64,000 bases of DNA from NCBI RefSeq assembly GCF_001641335.1, contig NZ_LVEM01000001.1, positions 420,709-484,708 on the forward strand, in the 5' to 3' direction. This DNA is from Bradyrhizobium stylosanthis (GTDB taxonomy: Bacteria; Pseudomonadota; Alphaproteobacteria; Rhizobiales; Xanthobacteraceae). Of this stretch, positions 1-8,608 are shown one piece after another (the first letter of the stretch is position 1; each line of letters starts with the position of its first letter). The notes below the pieces were generated by a model. That model was given only the letters and a program-made list of their open reading frames with translations, had not been told where the DNA came from and ran no database searches. The position numbers and the translations under genes are program-made.

Positions 1-916
1 TCAGCCCCAATGCTTTGGCCGTGCGGAGATTGATCACGAACGCAAACTTCGTTGGCTGCTCAACCGGCAAGTCCGCTGGTTTCGCGCCTTTCAGGATGCG
101 ATCCACATAGTTGGCCGCAAGTCGAAAGAGGGCCTTGAGGTCTGGCCCATAAGCCATCAACCCGCCGCGGTCTGGGTAAGTGTCGATCTGATATACCGTG
201 GGCAGCCGATACTTCAGGGCGATTGATGGCAACGCATCGCGCGGCGGATCTGCAAGGACATAAACGACCTCGCAATCCGCCGCTTTCATGTCGATGAACG
301 CCTTTTCAAGGTCTTCCGGATTCGGCGCAATGAAACGTTGCACCGAAATGCCGACGGCTTCTGCGGCCTTGGTTGCAGTTTGTGCCATAGCCGGGTGCAC
401 GGGGTTGTTTGAGGTGAGTATGCCGATCTTCTGCACCTTGGGAAACAGCAGGCGAATAATGTCCAGCGTCTTGGCCGTTAGATCGGCGAACATATTGGCT
501 GTGCCGGTTATGTTGCCACCTGGTCTGGTAAAACTCTTGACGAAGCCTGAGCCGACAGGATCGGTAGCTGGCGACATAACAATCGGAATTGTCGAGGTTG
601 CTCGTTGTGCTGCTGCGATCGCAGGTGTCGCTTCAGCAATGATAACGTCCGGCTTCAGAGCGATGAGCTCCGAAACTAGATCGGGCAGCAGAGAGTAGTG
701 ACCTTTCGCCTCCCGCAGATCAATGATGAGGTCGCGTCCTTCTCGGTATCCCATCGACCTGAACGCTTCTCTGAACCATCCGATTATCCGCTCGCCCGAG
801 CCTGAGGTAACCAACCCGATGCGCCATGGCCGCGATGAATCGGCATTTGCCAGAGCGACGATAGCAATCGAACAAGCGGTCGTAAGCACCGTGCGACGCG
901 CTACTATTCGACTCAC
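1..916 (-). CDS. ABC-type substrate-binding protein (PF04392-like), 3' end cut by window
   Basis: The minus-strand frame is open from a GTG at 916 to the window edge (305 codons) without a stop, so the C-terminus is missing. A good ribosome site (AGGAGGA, 921-927) precedes the GTG. The product begins with an Arg-containing start and a hydrophobic stretch (about residues 8-22), consistent with a signal peptide for periplasmic export. It continues as a two-lobed binding fold: RIGLVTSG near residue 32, and the family-typical end KFAFVINLRTAKALGL close to the edge. PF04392 proteins are binding subunits of uncharacterised ABC importers. Permease and ATPase genes are not visible and may lie beyond the left edge. 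The ligand cannot be read from sequence. Confidence 0.85.
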   Translation of the reverse strand, partial: MSRIVARRTVLTTACSIAIVALANADSSRPWRIGLVTSGSGERIIGWFREAFRSMGYREGRDLIIDLREAKGHYSLLPDLVSELIALKPDVIIAEATPAIAAAQRATSTIPIVMSPATDPVGSGFVKSFTRPGGNITGTANMFADLTAKTLDIIRLLFPKVQKIGILTSNNPVHPAMAQTATKAAEAVGISVQRFIAPNPEDLEKAFIDMKAADCEVVYVLADPPRDALPSIALKYRLPTVYQIDTYPDRGGLMAYGPDLKALFRLAANYVDRILKGAKPADLPVEQPTKFAFVINLRTAKALGL

Positions 917-1299
917 GATTTCCTCCTGATGTACGGCGATCCAAAGGTTAGCACGATCATTGCGGAGATGGCTCGCTTTGGCGGAGGTGTCTGCAATTGG
1001 CCCTTCGCGCCATTTGGCTGCGCACAGCATTCGGCCGATATTGGTGCACCGCGAACCTCTGCACACCTCCGCCCGGCAGATTTTTGGGCCCAAGGCCCAG
1101 ATAACATCATGTTAGGTTTATCGCATAACAGGGTAATTGTGTTACCCCGGCGATAGCCTATTGTCGCAGTCAATCAGACACCCATCGGCAGTGACCAGCG
1201 CTCGCGGACATCCGCAGAGCGCTAGGAGAGTGCTGTCCAAATTCCCCAAGAAGCCCGCCAACGGGACGTCAGAGAAAAACGCAGTGGAGGAATTTTCAG
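917..1299. other. Intergenic divergent control region
   Basis: This 383-base gap lies between the divergent substrate-binding protein gene and the MFS gene and should hold both promoters. I see no convincing gene in it. It contains three short inverted repeats close together: TTGGGCCCAA (1084-1093), TAACATCATGTTA (1102-1114) and GGGTAA-N5-TTACCC (1131-1147). A strong ribosome site (GGAGG, 1286-1290) precedes the MFS start. Confidence 0.5.
1102..1147. promoter_or_regulatory. Candidate operator pair (two short palindromes)
   Basis: Two inverted repeats lie 16 bases apart: TAACAT-C-ATGTTA at 1102-1114 and GGGTAA-TTGTG-TTACCC at 1131-1147. Both are in the divergent intergenic space, about 150-200 bases from each start codon. 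This is a plausible binding site for a dimeric regulator, but no regulator gene is adjacent and the assignment is an inference from symmetry alone. Confidence 0.3.
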
Positions 1300-2688
1300 A
1301 TGACCGCGACCCATCAGATGAGTCAGTCCCGGAAGGCTGCCGCCAGCGGCTGGATCGGTTCGGCTCTCGAATATTATGACTTCTTCATCTACGCGACTGC
1401 CGCCTCGCTGATCTTCCCGCAAATCTTCTTTCCGTCCGAAAACCCCACCGTCGCGATCGTCGCATCGCTGGCGACCTATGGCGTCGGTTATGTGGCGCGT
1501 CCCATCGGCGCCTTCGTGCTCGGGCATTGGGGCGACACCCACGGCCGTAAGACCGTTCTCATCGTCTGCATGTTTCTGATGGGCATTTCGACCATGGCGG
1601 TGGGCCTGCTGCCGACCTATCATCAGGTCGGCATCCTCGCGCCGATCCTCCTCGTCATCCTGCGCCTCGTGCAGGGATTTGCCGTTGCCGGTGAAATCTC
1701 CGGCGCGAGCTCGATGATCCTGGAGCATGCGCCGTTCGGCCGGCGCGGCTTCTACGCGAGCTTTGCACTCCAGGGTGTGCAGGCCGGACAAATTCTGGCA
1801 GCCGCGGTCTTTCTGCCGCTGGCGGCCTACATGCCGACCGAGGCCTTCAACAGCTGGGGCTGGCGCATCCCCTTCCTGCTCAGCTTCTTCGTCATCGTCG
1901 CCGGCTACATCATACGCCGCGAGGTCGACGAGACTCCGGCCTTCGCCCGCGAGGGCGAGCGGGGCGAGACGCCGCGGGCGCCGATCGTCCAGGCCATCAA
2001 GCTGAGCTGGCGCGACATGCTCAGGGTCATCTGCATGGCGCTGATGAACGTCATCCCCGTCGTCGCGACCATCTTCGGTGCGGCCTACGCGGTGCAGCCG
2101 GCCTATGGCATCGGCTTTGCCAAGGACGTCTATCTCTGGATCCCCGTGCTCGGAAACATGCTGGCCGTGTTCGTCATTCCCTTCGTCGGCCATCTCTCCG
2201 ACAAGGTCGGCCGCAAGCCTCCGATCATCGTGGGCGCGCTGCTCTCCGGTCTGCTCGCCTTCGGCTATCTCTACGCCATCAGCATCAGGAACGTGCCGCT
2301 GGCAATCTTGCTCTCGCTGCTGATGTGGGGCGTGGTCTATCAGGGCTACAACGCGATCTTCCCGAGCTTCTATCCGGAGCTGTTTCCGACCCGCACCCGC
2401 GTGTCGGCGATGGCGATCTCGCAGAACATCGGCACCACCATCACCGCATTGCTCCCGGCGCTGTTCGCGACAGTGGCGCCTCCCGGCTCGGCCAACATTC
2501 CCCTGACGGTGGGCGCGATCGCCTTCGGCATCACGGTCATCGCCGCGCTGGCCGCCGTCACGGCCCGGGAGACCTACCGGATCAGCATCGACGATCTCGG
2601 CAATCCCAAGGCCGTGCCGATGCCGCGCGCCGACTACGAGCGGCGGCGCGAGGAGGCCGCAAGCGGCGCGGCCGCCATTCCGACCTGA
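1300..2688 (+). CDS. MFS transporter, metabolite:H+ symporter (MHS) family
   Basis: A 462-residue inner-membrane carrier with about 12 hydrophobic segments. The N-terminal part (SALEYYDFFIYATAA, near residue 21) and the loop 2-3 signature GHWGDTHGRK (near residue 75) are typical of the MHS branch (shikimate, alpha-ketoglutarate, proline/betaine carriers). A GGAGG site ten bases upstream fixes the ATG at 1300. It precedes a beta-keto acid cleavage enzyme gene by 117 bases in the same direction, so uptake of a carboxylate that the BKACE enzymes then degrade is a reasonable inference. The substrate is unknown. A hairpin without a T-run follows at 2709-2738. Confidence 0.88.
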   Translation: MTATHQMSQSRKAAASGWIGSALEYYDFFIYATAASLIFPQIFFPSENPTVAIVASLATYGVGYVARPIGAFVLGHWGDTHGRKTVLIVCMFLMGISTMAVGLLPTYHQVGILAPILLVILRLVQGFAVAGEISGASSMILEHAPFGRRGFYASFALQGVQAGQILAAAVFLPLAAYMPTEAFNSWGWRIPFLLSFFVIVAGYIIRREVDETPAFAREGERGETPRAPIVQAIKLSWRDMLRVICMALMNVIPVVATIFGAAYAVQPAYGIGFAKDVYLWIPVLGNMLAVFVIPFVGHLSDKVGRKPPIIVGALLSGLLAFGYLYAISIRNVPLAILLSLLMWGVVYQGYNAIFPSFYPELFPTRTRVSAMAISQNIGTTITALLPALFATVAPPGSANIPLTVGAIAFGITVIAALAAVTARETYRISIDDLGNPKAVPMPRADYERRREEAASGAAAIPT

Positions 2689-2708
2689 CGGCAACGTGAC
2701 GAGGCCAT

Positions 2709-2738
2709 GCCGCTGCGAACGTCGATGTTTGCAGCGGC
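2709..2738 (+). terminator. Stem-loop after the MHS transporter gene
   Basis: Perfect 8-base arms GCCGCTGC and GCAGCGGC with a 14-base loop. No T-run follows, so it is at best a weak or Rho-assisted terminator, or an mRNA-stabilising hairpin between the transporter and the BKACE gene. Confidence 0.3.
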
Positions 2739-2805
2739 AGGGCTTCAGGCGTTATGTGTCTATCCGGCTTTGTGCGCGCGAGCGCGATCCTCATGAGGTC
2801 TCAAG

Positions 2806-3633
2806 ATGAACCCCGTCGTCGTTGCCGTCGCCATCACCGGCTCCGTTCCGCGCAAGAAGGACAACCCGGCGGTGCCGATCCTGCCGTCCGAACAGATTGA
2901 ATCGACGCATCAGGCCTTCGAGGCCGGCGCCACGCTCGCCCATATCCATGTTCGCAACGACGACGAGACGCCGTCCTCCGATCCCGAGCGCTTTGCCCTG
3001 GTGCAGCAGGGCATCAAAAAGCATTGCCCTCGGATGATCGTTCAGTTCTCGACCGGCGGGCGAGGGCGCGATCCCTCGGCGCGCGGATCGTCCCTCTATC
3101 TGAAGCCGGACATGGCTTCGCTGTCCACGGGCTCGGTGAACTTTCCGACCATCGTCTACGAGAACAGCGCCGCCCTCGTTGACTCGCTCGCCATAGGCAT
3201 GAAGACGAACGGCATCCGGCCGGAAATCGAGATCTTCGATCTGTCGCATCTGCACGGCGCGCGCCGCCTGATCGAGGCGGGGCTGATGGACCAGCGTCCG
3301 CACGTGCAGTTCGTCATGGGCGTCAAGAACGCGATGCCGGCGGACGAGCATGTGCTCGACATCCTGCTGGGCGAATTGCGGCGGCTGATCCCGAAGGCGA
3401 CCTGGACCGCCGCCGGGATCGGACGCCACCAGGCCGAGGTGATGGGCTGGGCGCTCGCGCGCGGCGCCGACGCGGTGCGGACGGGGCTCGAGGACAATAT
3501 CCGGATCGACAAGACGCGCCTTGCCGCCAGCAATGCCGAGCTGGTGTCCGTCGCCTGCGAGGCGGTCGCGCGCCACGGCCGGCGCGTGGCGACCGCGGCC
3601 GAGGCGCGATCCCTGCTCGGTTTGGCGGCATAG
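2806..3633 (+). CDS. BKACE family beta-keto acid cleavage enzyme (PF05853)
   Basis: 275 residues, the usual length of the family founded on 3-keto-5-aminohexanoate cleavage enzyme (Kce). These Zn-dependent TIM-barrel enzymes condense a beta-keto acid with acetyl-CoA, giving acetoacetate and a new acyl-CoA. The metal-binding HIHVRN motif is at residues 46-51. The glycine-rich STGGRG segment (about residue 83) and the C-terminal GLEDNIRI segment match the family. It lies between two MFS carrier genes and has a paralogue about 3 kb downstream. The two differ enough in mid-region to suggest different substrates. The substrate cannot be told from sequence. Confidence 0.88.
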   Translation: MNPVVVAVAITGSVPRKKDNPAVPILPSEQIESTHQAFEAGATLAHIHVRNDDETPSSDPERFALVQQGIKKHCPRMIVQFSTGGRGRDPSARGSSLYLKPDMASLSTGSVNFPTIVYENSAALVDSLAIGMKTNGIRPEIEIFDLSHLHGARRLIEAGLMDQRPHVQFVMGVKNAMPADEHVLDILLGELRRLIPKATWTAAGIGRHQAEVMGWALARGADAVRTGLEDNIRIDKTRLAASNAELVSVACEAVARHGRRVATAAEARSLLGLAA

Positions 3634-3767
3634 AGGCTGCTGCCTCCTCCTGACATGCTTCCGGCTGCCGACTGCCATTCGGCGGCCGGCGTTCCCGCGC
3701 GCCGAGTCTGCGGGTAAGACGGGTACCTCGGGCGTGATCGGCGCCTGCGGGGCAGGCGACGTTTGGA

Positions 3768-4973
3768 ATGCGATTCTTGAAAACCGACGGCAGGCTCATC
3801 GGCGTCCTGCTGGTTCTCGCGATCACCCAATTGATCGGGTGGGGCACAATAGGTCTTCCGGCCGTGGTCGGTCGCGAGCTTGCCGATGGCCTCGGCATGA
3901 GCCTGCCGGCGGTGTTCGCGGGCAGTTCGGTGCTTTACGTCACGATGGGGCTGTGCGCCCCATGGCTCGCCAAGGCCTTTGCGCGGCACGGCGCGCGCAA
4001 GGTGATGATGGTGGGCACGGTCGTCTCCGCGCCGGGCTACATCGTCCTGTTCTTCGCGCGTGAGCCGATGCTCTATTTCGCCGGCTGGGTCATTCTCGGC
4101 ATGGGCGGCAGCGCCACGTTGTCGACCGGTGCCTACATCATGCTCAACGAGGTTGCCGGGCGAGGGGCCAAGAACGCCATCGGCGGGCTGATGCTGGTGA
4201 CGGGCCTGTCCAGCAGCATCTTCTGGCCGACCACCTCGTTCCTGAGCGGTCATGTCGGCTGGCGCGGCACCTGTCTCGTCTACGCGGCCATGATGCTCCT
4301 CATCAATCTCCCGCTCTACGCGTTCCTCGTTCCGCGCCGGAAAATTGCGACCGGCGAAGGCGGCGGGCCGGTCACGGCCGCGCCGCCGCCTGCGATTCCG
4401 AGAAGCACCTTCGGTCTCGTCGTCTGCGTGATCACGATGAACGCCTTCGTCAATTTCGGCATCAGCGCGATCCTGATCGAGCTGCTGCGGGCGGAGGGCC
4501 TTGCGCCGGCGCAGGCGCTTGCGTTCGGCTCGATGCTGGGCGTGATCCAGGTCAGCGCCCGCGGGCTCGACCTCCTCGGCGGCGGCCGGTGGGACGGGAT
4601 CACGACCGGGCTGGTGGCCGGCACCGCGCTGCCGGTCGCCATGCTGCTGTTGATGACGAGCGAGGGCGCGACCTGGGCGGTTGCGGCGTTCATCCTGATC
4701 TATGGCGCCGGCAGCGGCGCGATGGCGGTGGCGCGGGCGACGATTCCGCTCGTGTTCTACGACCAGGCCGAGTTCGCCAAGGCGATGTCGATGATCGCGC
4801 TGCCGCTCAATCTGGCGTCCGCTATCTCGCCGCCGCTCCTCGTCGGCCTGCTCACCCAGTTCGGCAGCCGCGGGGCGCTGGGTCTCACCTTCGTGTTCTC
4901 CTGCGCCACGGTGCTGATCCTGGTCCTGCTCGGCCGGCGGCGGCCGCATGTGGCTGCGGCGGCCGCGACCTGA
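3768..4973 (+). CDS. MFS transporter
   Basis: A 401-residue polytopic protein with about 12 hydrophobic segments and an Arg/His/Lys-rich 2-3 loop (FARHGARKVMM, about residue 74), as in major facilitator carriers. It is not closely similar to the upstream MHS carrier (no EYYDFF start), so this is a second MFS subfamily. The ATG at 3768 begins just before the first membrane segment (VLLVLAITQLIGW). It sits between a BKACE gene and a CaiB-type CoA transferase gene on the same strand. A linked catabolic role is inferred, and the substrate is unknown. Confidence 0.85.
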   Translation: MRFLKTDGRLIGVLLVLAITQLIGWGTIGLPAVVGRELADGLGMSLPAVFAGSSVLYVTMGLCAPWLAKAFARHGARKVMMVGTVVSAPGYIVLFFAREPMLYFAGWVILGMGGSATLSTGAYIMLNEVAGRGAKNAIGGLMLVTGLSSSIFWPTTSFLSGHVGWRGTCLVYAAMMLLINLPLYAFLVPRRKIATGEGGGPVTAAPPPAIPRSTFGLVVCVITMNAFVNFGISAILIELLRAEGLAPAQALAFGSMLGVIQVSARGLDLLGGGRWDGITTGLVAGTALPVAMLLLMTSEGATWAVAAFILIYGAGSGAMAVARATIPLVFYDQAEFAKAMSMIALPLNLASAISPPLLVGLLTQFGSRGALGLTFVFSCATVLILVLLGRRRPHVAAAAAT

Positions 4974-5153
4974 GGCGATATTCGCGGCACGGAAATTCGC
5001 GGCACGGCCGCTCCTGCGCCGGGGCAGGGATGGCCGTATGTCCGCAGTGCAGTGCTCGGGGCCCGAAAATGGTGTATCCGCAGGGAGCGCGGCCCGCGAT
5101 CTCGCCGCCGCGCCAAGATCAGCTCTAAGATCCAGTTCCCGGAGGAATTCGAC

Positions 5154-6383
5154 ATGTCGGCCTTGCCGCTCTCAGGCATCAAGATCCTTGACCTCACCCG
5201 CGTGCTTGCCGGGCCTTTGTCCGCCCAGATGCTGGGCGACATGGGTGCGGAGGTCATCAAGATCGAGCGGCCGGGCACCGGCGACGACGCGCGCGCCTTC
5301 GGCCCGCCTTACCTGACCGACCCCGAGGGCAAGGCAAACAACAACAATTCGTTCTACCTCTGCGCCAACCGCAACAAGAAGTCGGTGACCGTCAACATCG
5401 CCAAGCCCGAGGGGCAGGCGATCATCCGGGAGCTTGCCAAGGACGTCGACGTCTTCATGGAGAACTACAAGGTCGGCGACCTCAAGCGCTACGGCCTCGA
5501 CTACGAGACGATCAAGGCGATCAACCCCGGCATCATCTATTGCTCGGTCACTGGCTTCGGCCAGACCGGCCCGTACGCGCCGCGCGCCGGCTATGACGCC
5601 ATCCTGCAGGCGATGGGCGGCCTGATGAGCGTCACCGGCCATATGGACGGCGAGCCCGGCGAGGGGCCGATGAAGGTCGGCCCGTCCATCGTCGACTACA
5701 TGACCGGCATGAACACCTCGATCGGCATTCTCTCCGCGCTCTACCATCGCGACGCCAATGAGGGGCAGGGCCAGCACATCGACGTCTGCCTGTTCGACAC
5801 CGTCATCGCCTCGCTGTCGCACTGGCTGCAGATCTACCTCGTCAACGGCAAGACCCCGCCGCGCCGCGGCACCTGGGGCAATGGCGGCATGCCGGCCGGC
5901 GTGTTCCGCTGCACCGACGGCGAGCTGATGCTGGTGGTCGGCAATGACGGCCAGTTCCGGAAGACCTGCGCCGTGCTCGGCGAGCCCGAGCTCGCCAGCG
6001 ATCCGCGCTTCGTCAAGAACAACGACCGCGTCACGCACGGCAAGGAGATCATGGCGATCTTCGCCGGGCTGTTCCTGAAGCAGCCGGTGGCCTACTGGCT
6101 GGACAGGCTGGAGGAGGCCGGCGTGCCCTCGGGCCCGATCAACAATTTCGAGCAGGTGTTCTCCGATCCGCACGTCCAGTCGCGCGGCATGCGGGTGAAG
6201 ACCGAGCACAAGTTCGAGCCCGAGCTGTCGCTGATCCGCAACGCGCTGACCTTCTCGGAGACCCCGATCAAGACCTACCGCGCCCCGCCGCTGCTGGGCG
6301 AGCACACCCAGGAGGTGCTCGGTGGCAAGCTCGGCTACGACGCCGGCAAGATCGAGGACCTGAGGAAGCAGGGGATTATCTAG
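5154..6383 (+). CDS. CaiB/BaiF-type (family III) CoA transferase
   Basis: 409 residues from the ATG at 5154, which follows a GGAGG site. The longer in-frame start at 5052 adds an Arg-rich stretch absent from the family. The N-terminal GIKILDLTRVLAGP and DMGAEVIKIERP segments are hallmarks of family III CoA transferases. The conserved catalytic Asp fits D148 in GYDAILQAMGG. These cytosolic enzymes move CoA between carboxylic acids such as carnitine, formate/oxalate or C4-C6 dicarboxylates. The position between two BKACE genes suggests activation of a keto or dicarboxylic acid feeding those enzymes (inference). Confidence 0.92.
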   Translation: MSALPLSGIKILDLTRVLAGPLSAQMLGDMGAEVIKIERPGTGDDARAFGPPYLTDPEGKANNNNSFYLCANRNKKSVTVNIAKPEGQAIIRELAKDVDVFMENYKVGDLKRYGLDYETIKAINPGIIYCSVTGFGQTGPYAPRAGYDAILQAMGGLMSVTGHMDGEPGEGPMKVGPSIVDYMTGMNTSIGILSALYHRDANEGQGQHIDVCLFDTVIASLSHWLQIYLVNGKTPPRRGTWGNGGMPAGVFRCTDGELMLVVGNDGQFRKTCAVLGEPELASDPRFVKNNDRVTHGKEIMAIFAGLFLKQPVAYWLDRLEEAGVPSGPINNFEQVFSDPHVQSRGMRVKTEHKFEPELSLIRNALTFSETPIKTYRAPPLLGEHTQEVLGGKLGYDAGKIEDLRKQGII

Positions 6384-6410
6384 GCTTAGCGGAGCGGCGC
6401 GCGAGCTTTC

Positions 6411-6616
6411 TTTCCCTCTCCCCTTGTGGGAGAGGGTGGATCGCCGCGCAGCGGTGAGACGGGTGTGAGGGGTATCTCTCCGCGAGCCCAACTTTCGCTT
6501 GAGCTTGGTGATAGATACCCCTCATCCGGCGCCATAGCCGAAGCTTTGCTTCGGCGTTCTTAAGAACGGCGGCCGGAGGCCGCCTATGCCACCTTCTCCC
6601 GCGAGGAGAGAAGGGA
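6411..6616. repeat. Long imperfect palindrome (bradyrhizobial intergenic repeat)
   Basis: The left arm begins with pyrimidine-rich TTTCCCTCTCCCC and the right arm ends with GGAGAGAAGGGAA. Inner arms pair around GTGAGGGGTAT (about 6466) and ATACCCCTCAT (about 6513). Nested small hairpins include GAAGCTTTGCTTC. The element fills the space between the CoA transferase and the second BKACE gene. It has no coding capacity and resembles multicopy palindromic units common in Bradyrhizobium genomes. Confidence 0.7.
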
Positions 6617-6661
6617 AGACGGCAGCGATCGGGTTGAGATAGACGGGCAGAGGCAACTCAG

Positions 6662-7540
6662 ATGACCACCGGCAAGACCATCATCACCTGCGCCATCACG
6701 GGCAATCTCACAAAACCCGAGCAGTCGCCGTATCTGCCCATCACGCCCGAGCAGATCGCGACCTCCGCGCTGGAGGCGGCCGAGGCCGGCGCTGCTATCG
6801 CCCACATCCACGTGCGCGATCCCGCGACGGGGCGGCCGTCGATGGAGATCGAGCTCTATCGCGATGTCGTGGACCGCATCCGCGCCCGCAACAAGAGCCT
6901 CGTGATCAACCTGACGACCGGCCCCGGCGGACGCTTTGTTCCCTCGCACGAGGATCCCCGCGTCGCCGGCCCCGGCACCACGCTGCTGCAGCCCGAAAAG
7001 CGCGTCGCGCATGTCGAGCTGATCAAGCCCGACATCTGCACGCTCGACCTCAACACCATGAATTCCGGCGGCGAGGTCGTGATCAACACGCCGCGCAACG
7101 TCCGCATCATGGCCGAGCGGATGAAGGCGGCCGGCGTGCTGCCGGAGATCGAGCTGTTCGATTCCGGCGACTGCCATCTGGCGCGTGACATGCTGGCCGA
7201 CGGTTCGCTGAAGGGGCCGGGCCTGTTCTCGCTCGTGCTCGGGGTGAAGTACGGCTTCTCGGCGACATCAGAGACGATGTTCTACGCCCGCAGCCTGCTG
7301 CCGCCGGGCGCGATCTGGTCCGGCTTCGGCATCGGCCGCGCCGAGTTCCCGATGGTGGCGCAGGCCTGGCTGCTCGGCGGCCATGTCCGCGTCGGCATGG
7401 AGGACAATCTCTATATGTCCAAGGGCGTGCTGGCGAAGACCAATGCGGAACTGGTCGCGCATGCCGCGGGCATTCTAAAGAGTCTTGGGGCGAGTGTTGC
7501 GAGCGCCGAGGATGCGCGTGCCATTCTGGGACTGGCATGA
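6662..7540 (+). CDS. BKACE family beta-keto acid cleavage enzyme, second copy
   Basis: 292 residues, somewhat longer than the upstream paralogue. Zn ligands fit HIHVRD at residues 48-53. The family segments INLTTGPGG (about residue 82) and GMEDNLYMSKG (about residue 247) are intact, so an active enzyme is expected. The reaction class is beta-keto acid plus acetyl-CoA to acetoacetate plus acyl-CoA. It is separated from the CoA transferase gene only by a palindromic repeat, and a RidA-family gene follows. Substrate specificity is not predictable here. Confidence 0.9.
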   Translation: MTTGKTIITCAITGNLTKPEQSPYLPITPEQIATSALEAAEAGAAIAHIHVRDPATGRPSMEIELYRDVVDRIRARNKSLVINLTTGPGGRFVPSHEDPRVAGPGTTLLQPEKRVAHVELIKPDICTLDLNTMNSGGEVVINTPRNVRIMAERMKAAGVLPEIELFDSGDCHLARDMLADGSLKGPGLFSLVLGVKYGFSATSETMFYARSLLPPGAIWSGFGIGRAEFPMVAQAWLLGGHVRVGMEDNLYMSKGVLAKTNAELVAHAAGILKSLGASVASAEDARAILGLA

Positions 7541-7713
7541 CGCTGCGCGGCACCGGATCATAGCGCATGGACCGGTGACCACAACGTGACGCTGGCGCGG
7601 CCTTGTCTGGAGCTTGCGCGCAATCCCCAGATAAACCCTGTCCGTAGTCGCACAGGCTTCCACTTCGCGCGCGACTCTGATTCGATCTCTCCACGTGAGC
7701 CGGGAGGGAATGA

Positions 7714-7929
7714 ATGTCCTACACGATCGGGTTTCAGTCCAAGAACCAGAAGTCCATTCTGGCAACCGAGGCGGCGACCGCCAATCAGGCCGTTGCCATC
7801 ATTGCCGCGCTGCGGCAAAGCGCCGACGAAATAAAGTTCATCCGCTCGCCGCAGGAAGGCGAGATGGGCATCGAGATGCTGCTGCTGCTCGCCAAGGAAG
7901 AGGCCGAGGAGATGCCGCAGCGGGCCTGA
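7714..7929 (+). CDS. Small conserved-type hypothetical protein
   Basis: A 71-residue soluble protein with a good ribosome site (GGGAGGG, 7702-7708) before the ATG. It looks largely helical, with an Ala-rich middle (ATAANQAVAIIAALR after residue 18) and an acidic end (LLLLAKEEAEEMPQ). I do not recognise a functional family. The strong start signal and codon use like its neighbours argue that it is real. It is a single small gene between the BKACE and RidA genes and could be expressed alone. Confidence 0.6.
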   Translation: MSYTIGFQSKNQKSILATEAATANQAVAIIAALRQSADEIKFIRSPQEGEMGIEMLLLLAKEEAEEMPQRA

Positions 7930-8022
7930 GCCCGCCACCACCACAGTTCGAGCAGAAGCGAAACATGCCGGCTGCATGATAATGTAGTCAGGCCTCAGTC
8001 TCGCTCGAACTGAAGGTGCCAC

Positions 8023-8415
8023 ATGAAACGCGAAGCGATCCGCGTCGAACCGATCTCGTCCTTTCTCGATCGCGTGAAGGCGCCGACCTCGCCGGTGACG
8101 CGCGCCGGCAACATGATCTTCGTCGCGGGCCTGCCGCCGTTCGACCCTGATACGGGCGAGATCGGCGGGATGGCAATCGAGCGGCAGAGCGAGATCATCA
8201 TGGAGCAGATGAAGCTGTGCCTTCAGGCGGCCGGCGCCTCGTTCGACAATGTCATGAAGTGCAACGTCTACTGTACCTCGACGAAACACTTCGCCACGTT
8301 CAACACGGTCTATGCCCGCTACTTCCCTGTCGATCCGCCGGCGCGGATCTTCGTCGTGACGCCGGAATGGTTCGGCCCCTTCGACGTCGAGATCGACTGC
8401 ATCGCGATGATGTGA
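8023..8415 (+). CDS. RidA (YjgF/UK114) family protein
   Basis: 130 residues, the standard size for these trimeric cytosolic proteins. GNMIFVAGLPPFDPDTGEIG (about residues 28-47) and the end segment FGPFDVEIDCIA match the family. RidA hydrolyses reactive enamine/imine intermediates from PLP enzymes. Many paralogues near catabolic genes act on other keto or imino compounds. The canonical Arg near the C-terminus that binds the carboxylate of the imine is not obvious, so a RidA-subgroup rather than archetypal RidA role is possible. A GAAGG site precedes the ATG. Confidence 0.85.
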   Translation: MKREAIRVEPISSFLDRVKAPTSPVTRAGNMIFVAGLPPFDPDTGEIGGMAIERQSEIIMEQMKLCLQAAGASFDNVMKCNVYCTSTKHFATFNTVYARYFPVDPPARIFVVTPEWFGPFDVEIDCIAMM

Positions 8416-8440
8416 GGGGAAGCGGTTGCCCTTGGCTTCG

Positions 8441-8583
8441 CCGCGGCCATCCTTCGGGACGCCCGCTTTGCGGGCTCCTCAGGATGAGGACGGCGTGCGG
8501 GGCTGCAGTTTCATCGGCCTAGAATGCCGCTTAGCCTCATCCTGAGGAGACCGCGAAGCGGTCGTCTCGAAGGACGAGGCGAG
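8441..8583. repeat. Palindromic intergenic repeat
   Basis: Arms CCTTCGGGACGCCCGC...CTCCTCAGGATGAGG on the left and CCTCATCCTGAGGAG...GTCTCGAAGGACGAGG on the right can fold into a long branched hairpin between the convergent RidA and TetR genes. It is a bradyrhizobial-type repeat with no coding content. It may also act as a bidirectional transcription stop. Confidence 0.7.
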
Positions 8584-8608
8584 CGCTCGGTTCACTTGGG
8601 CTTATTCG

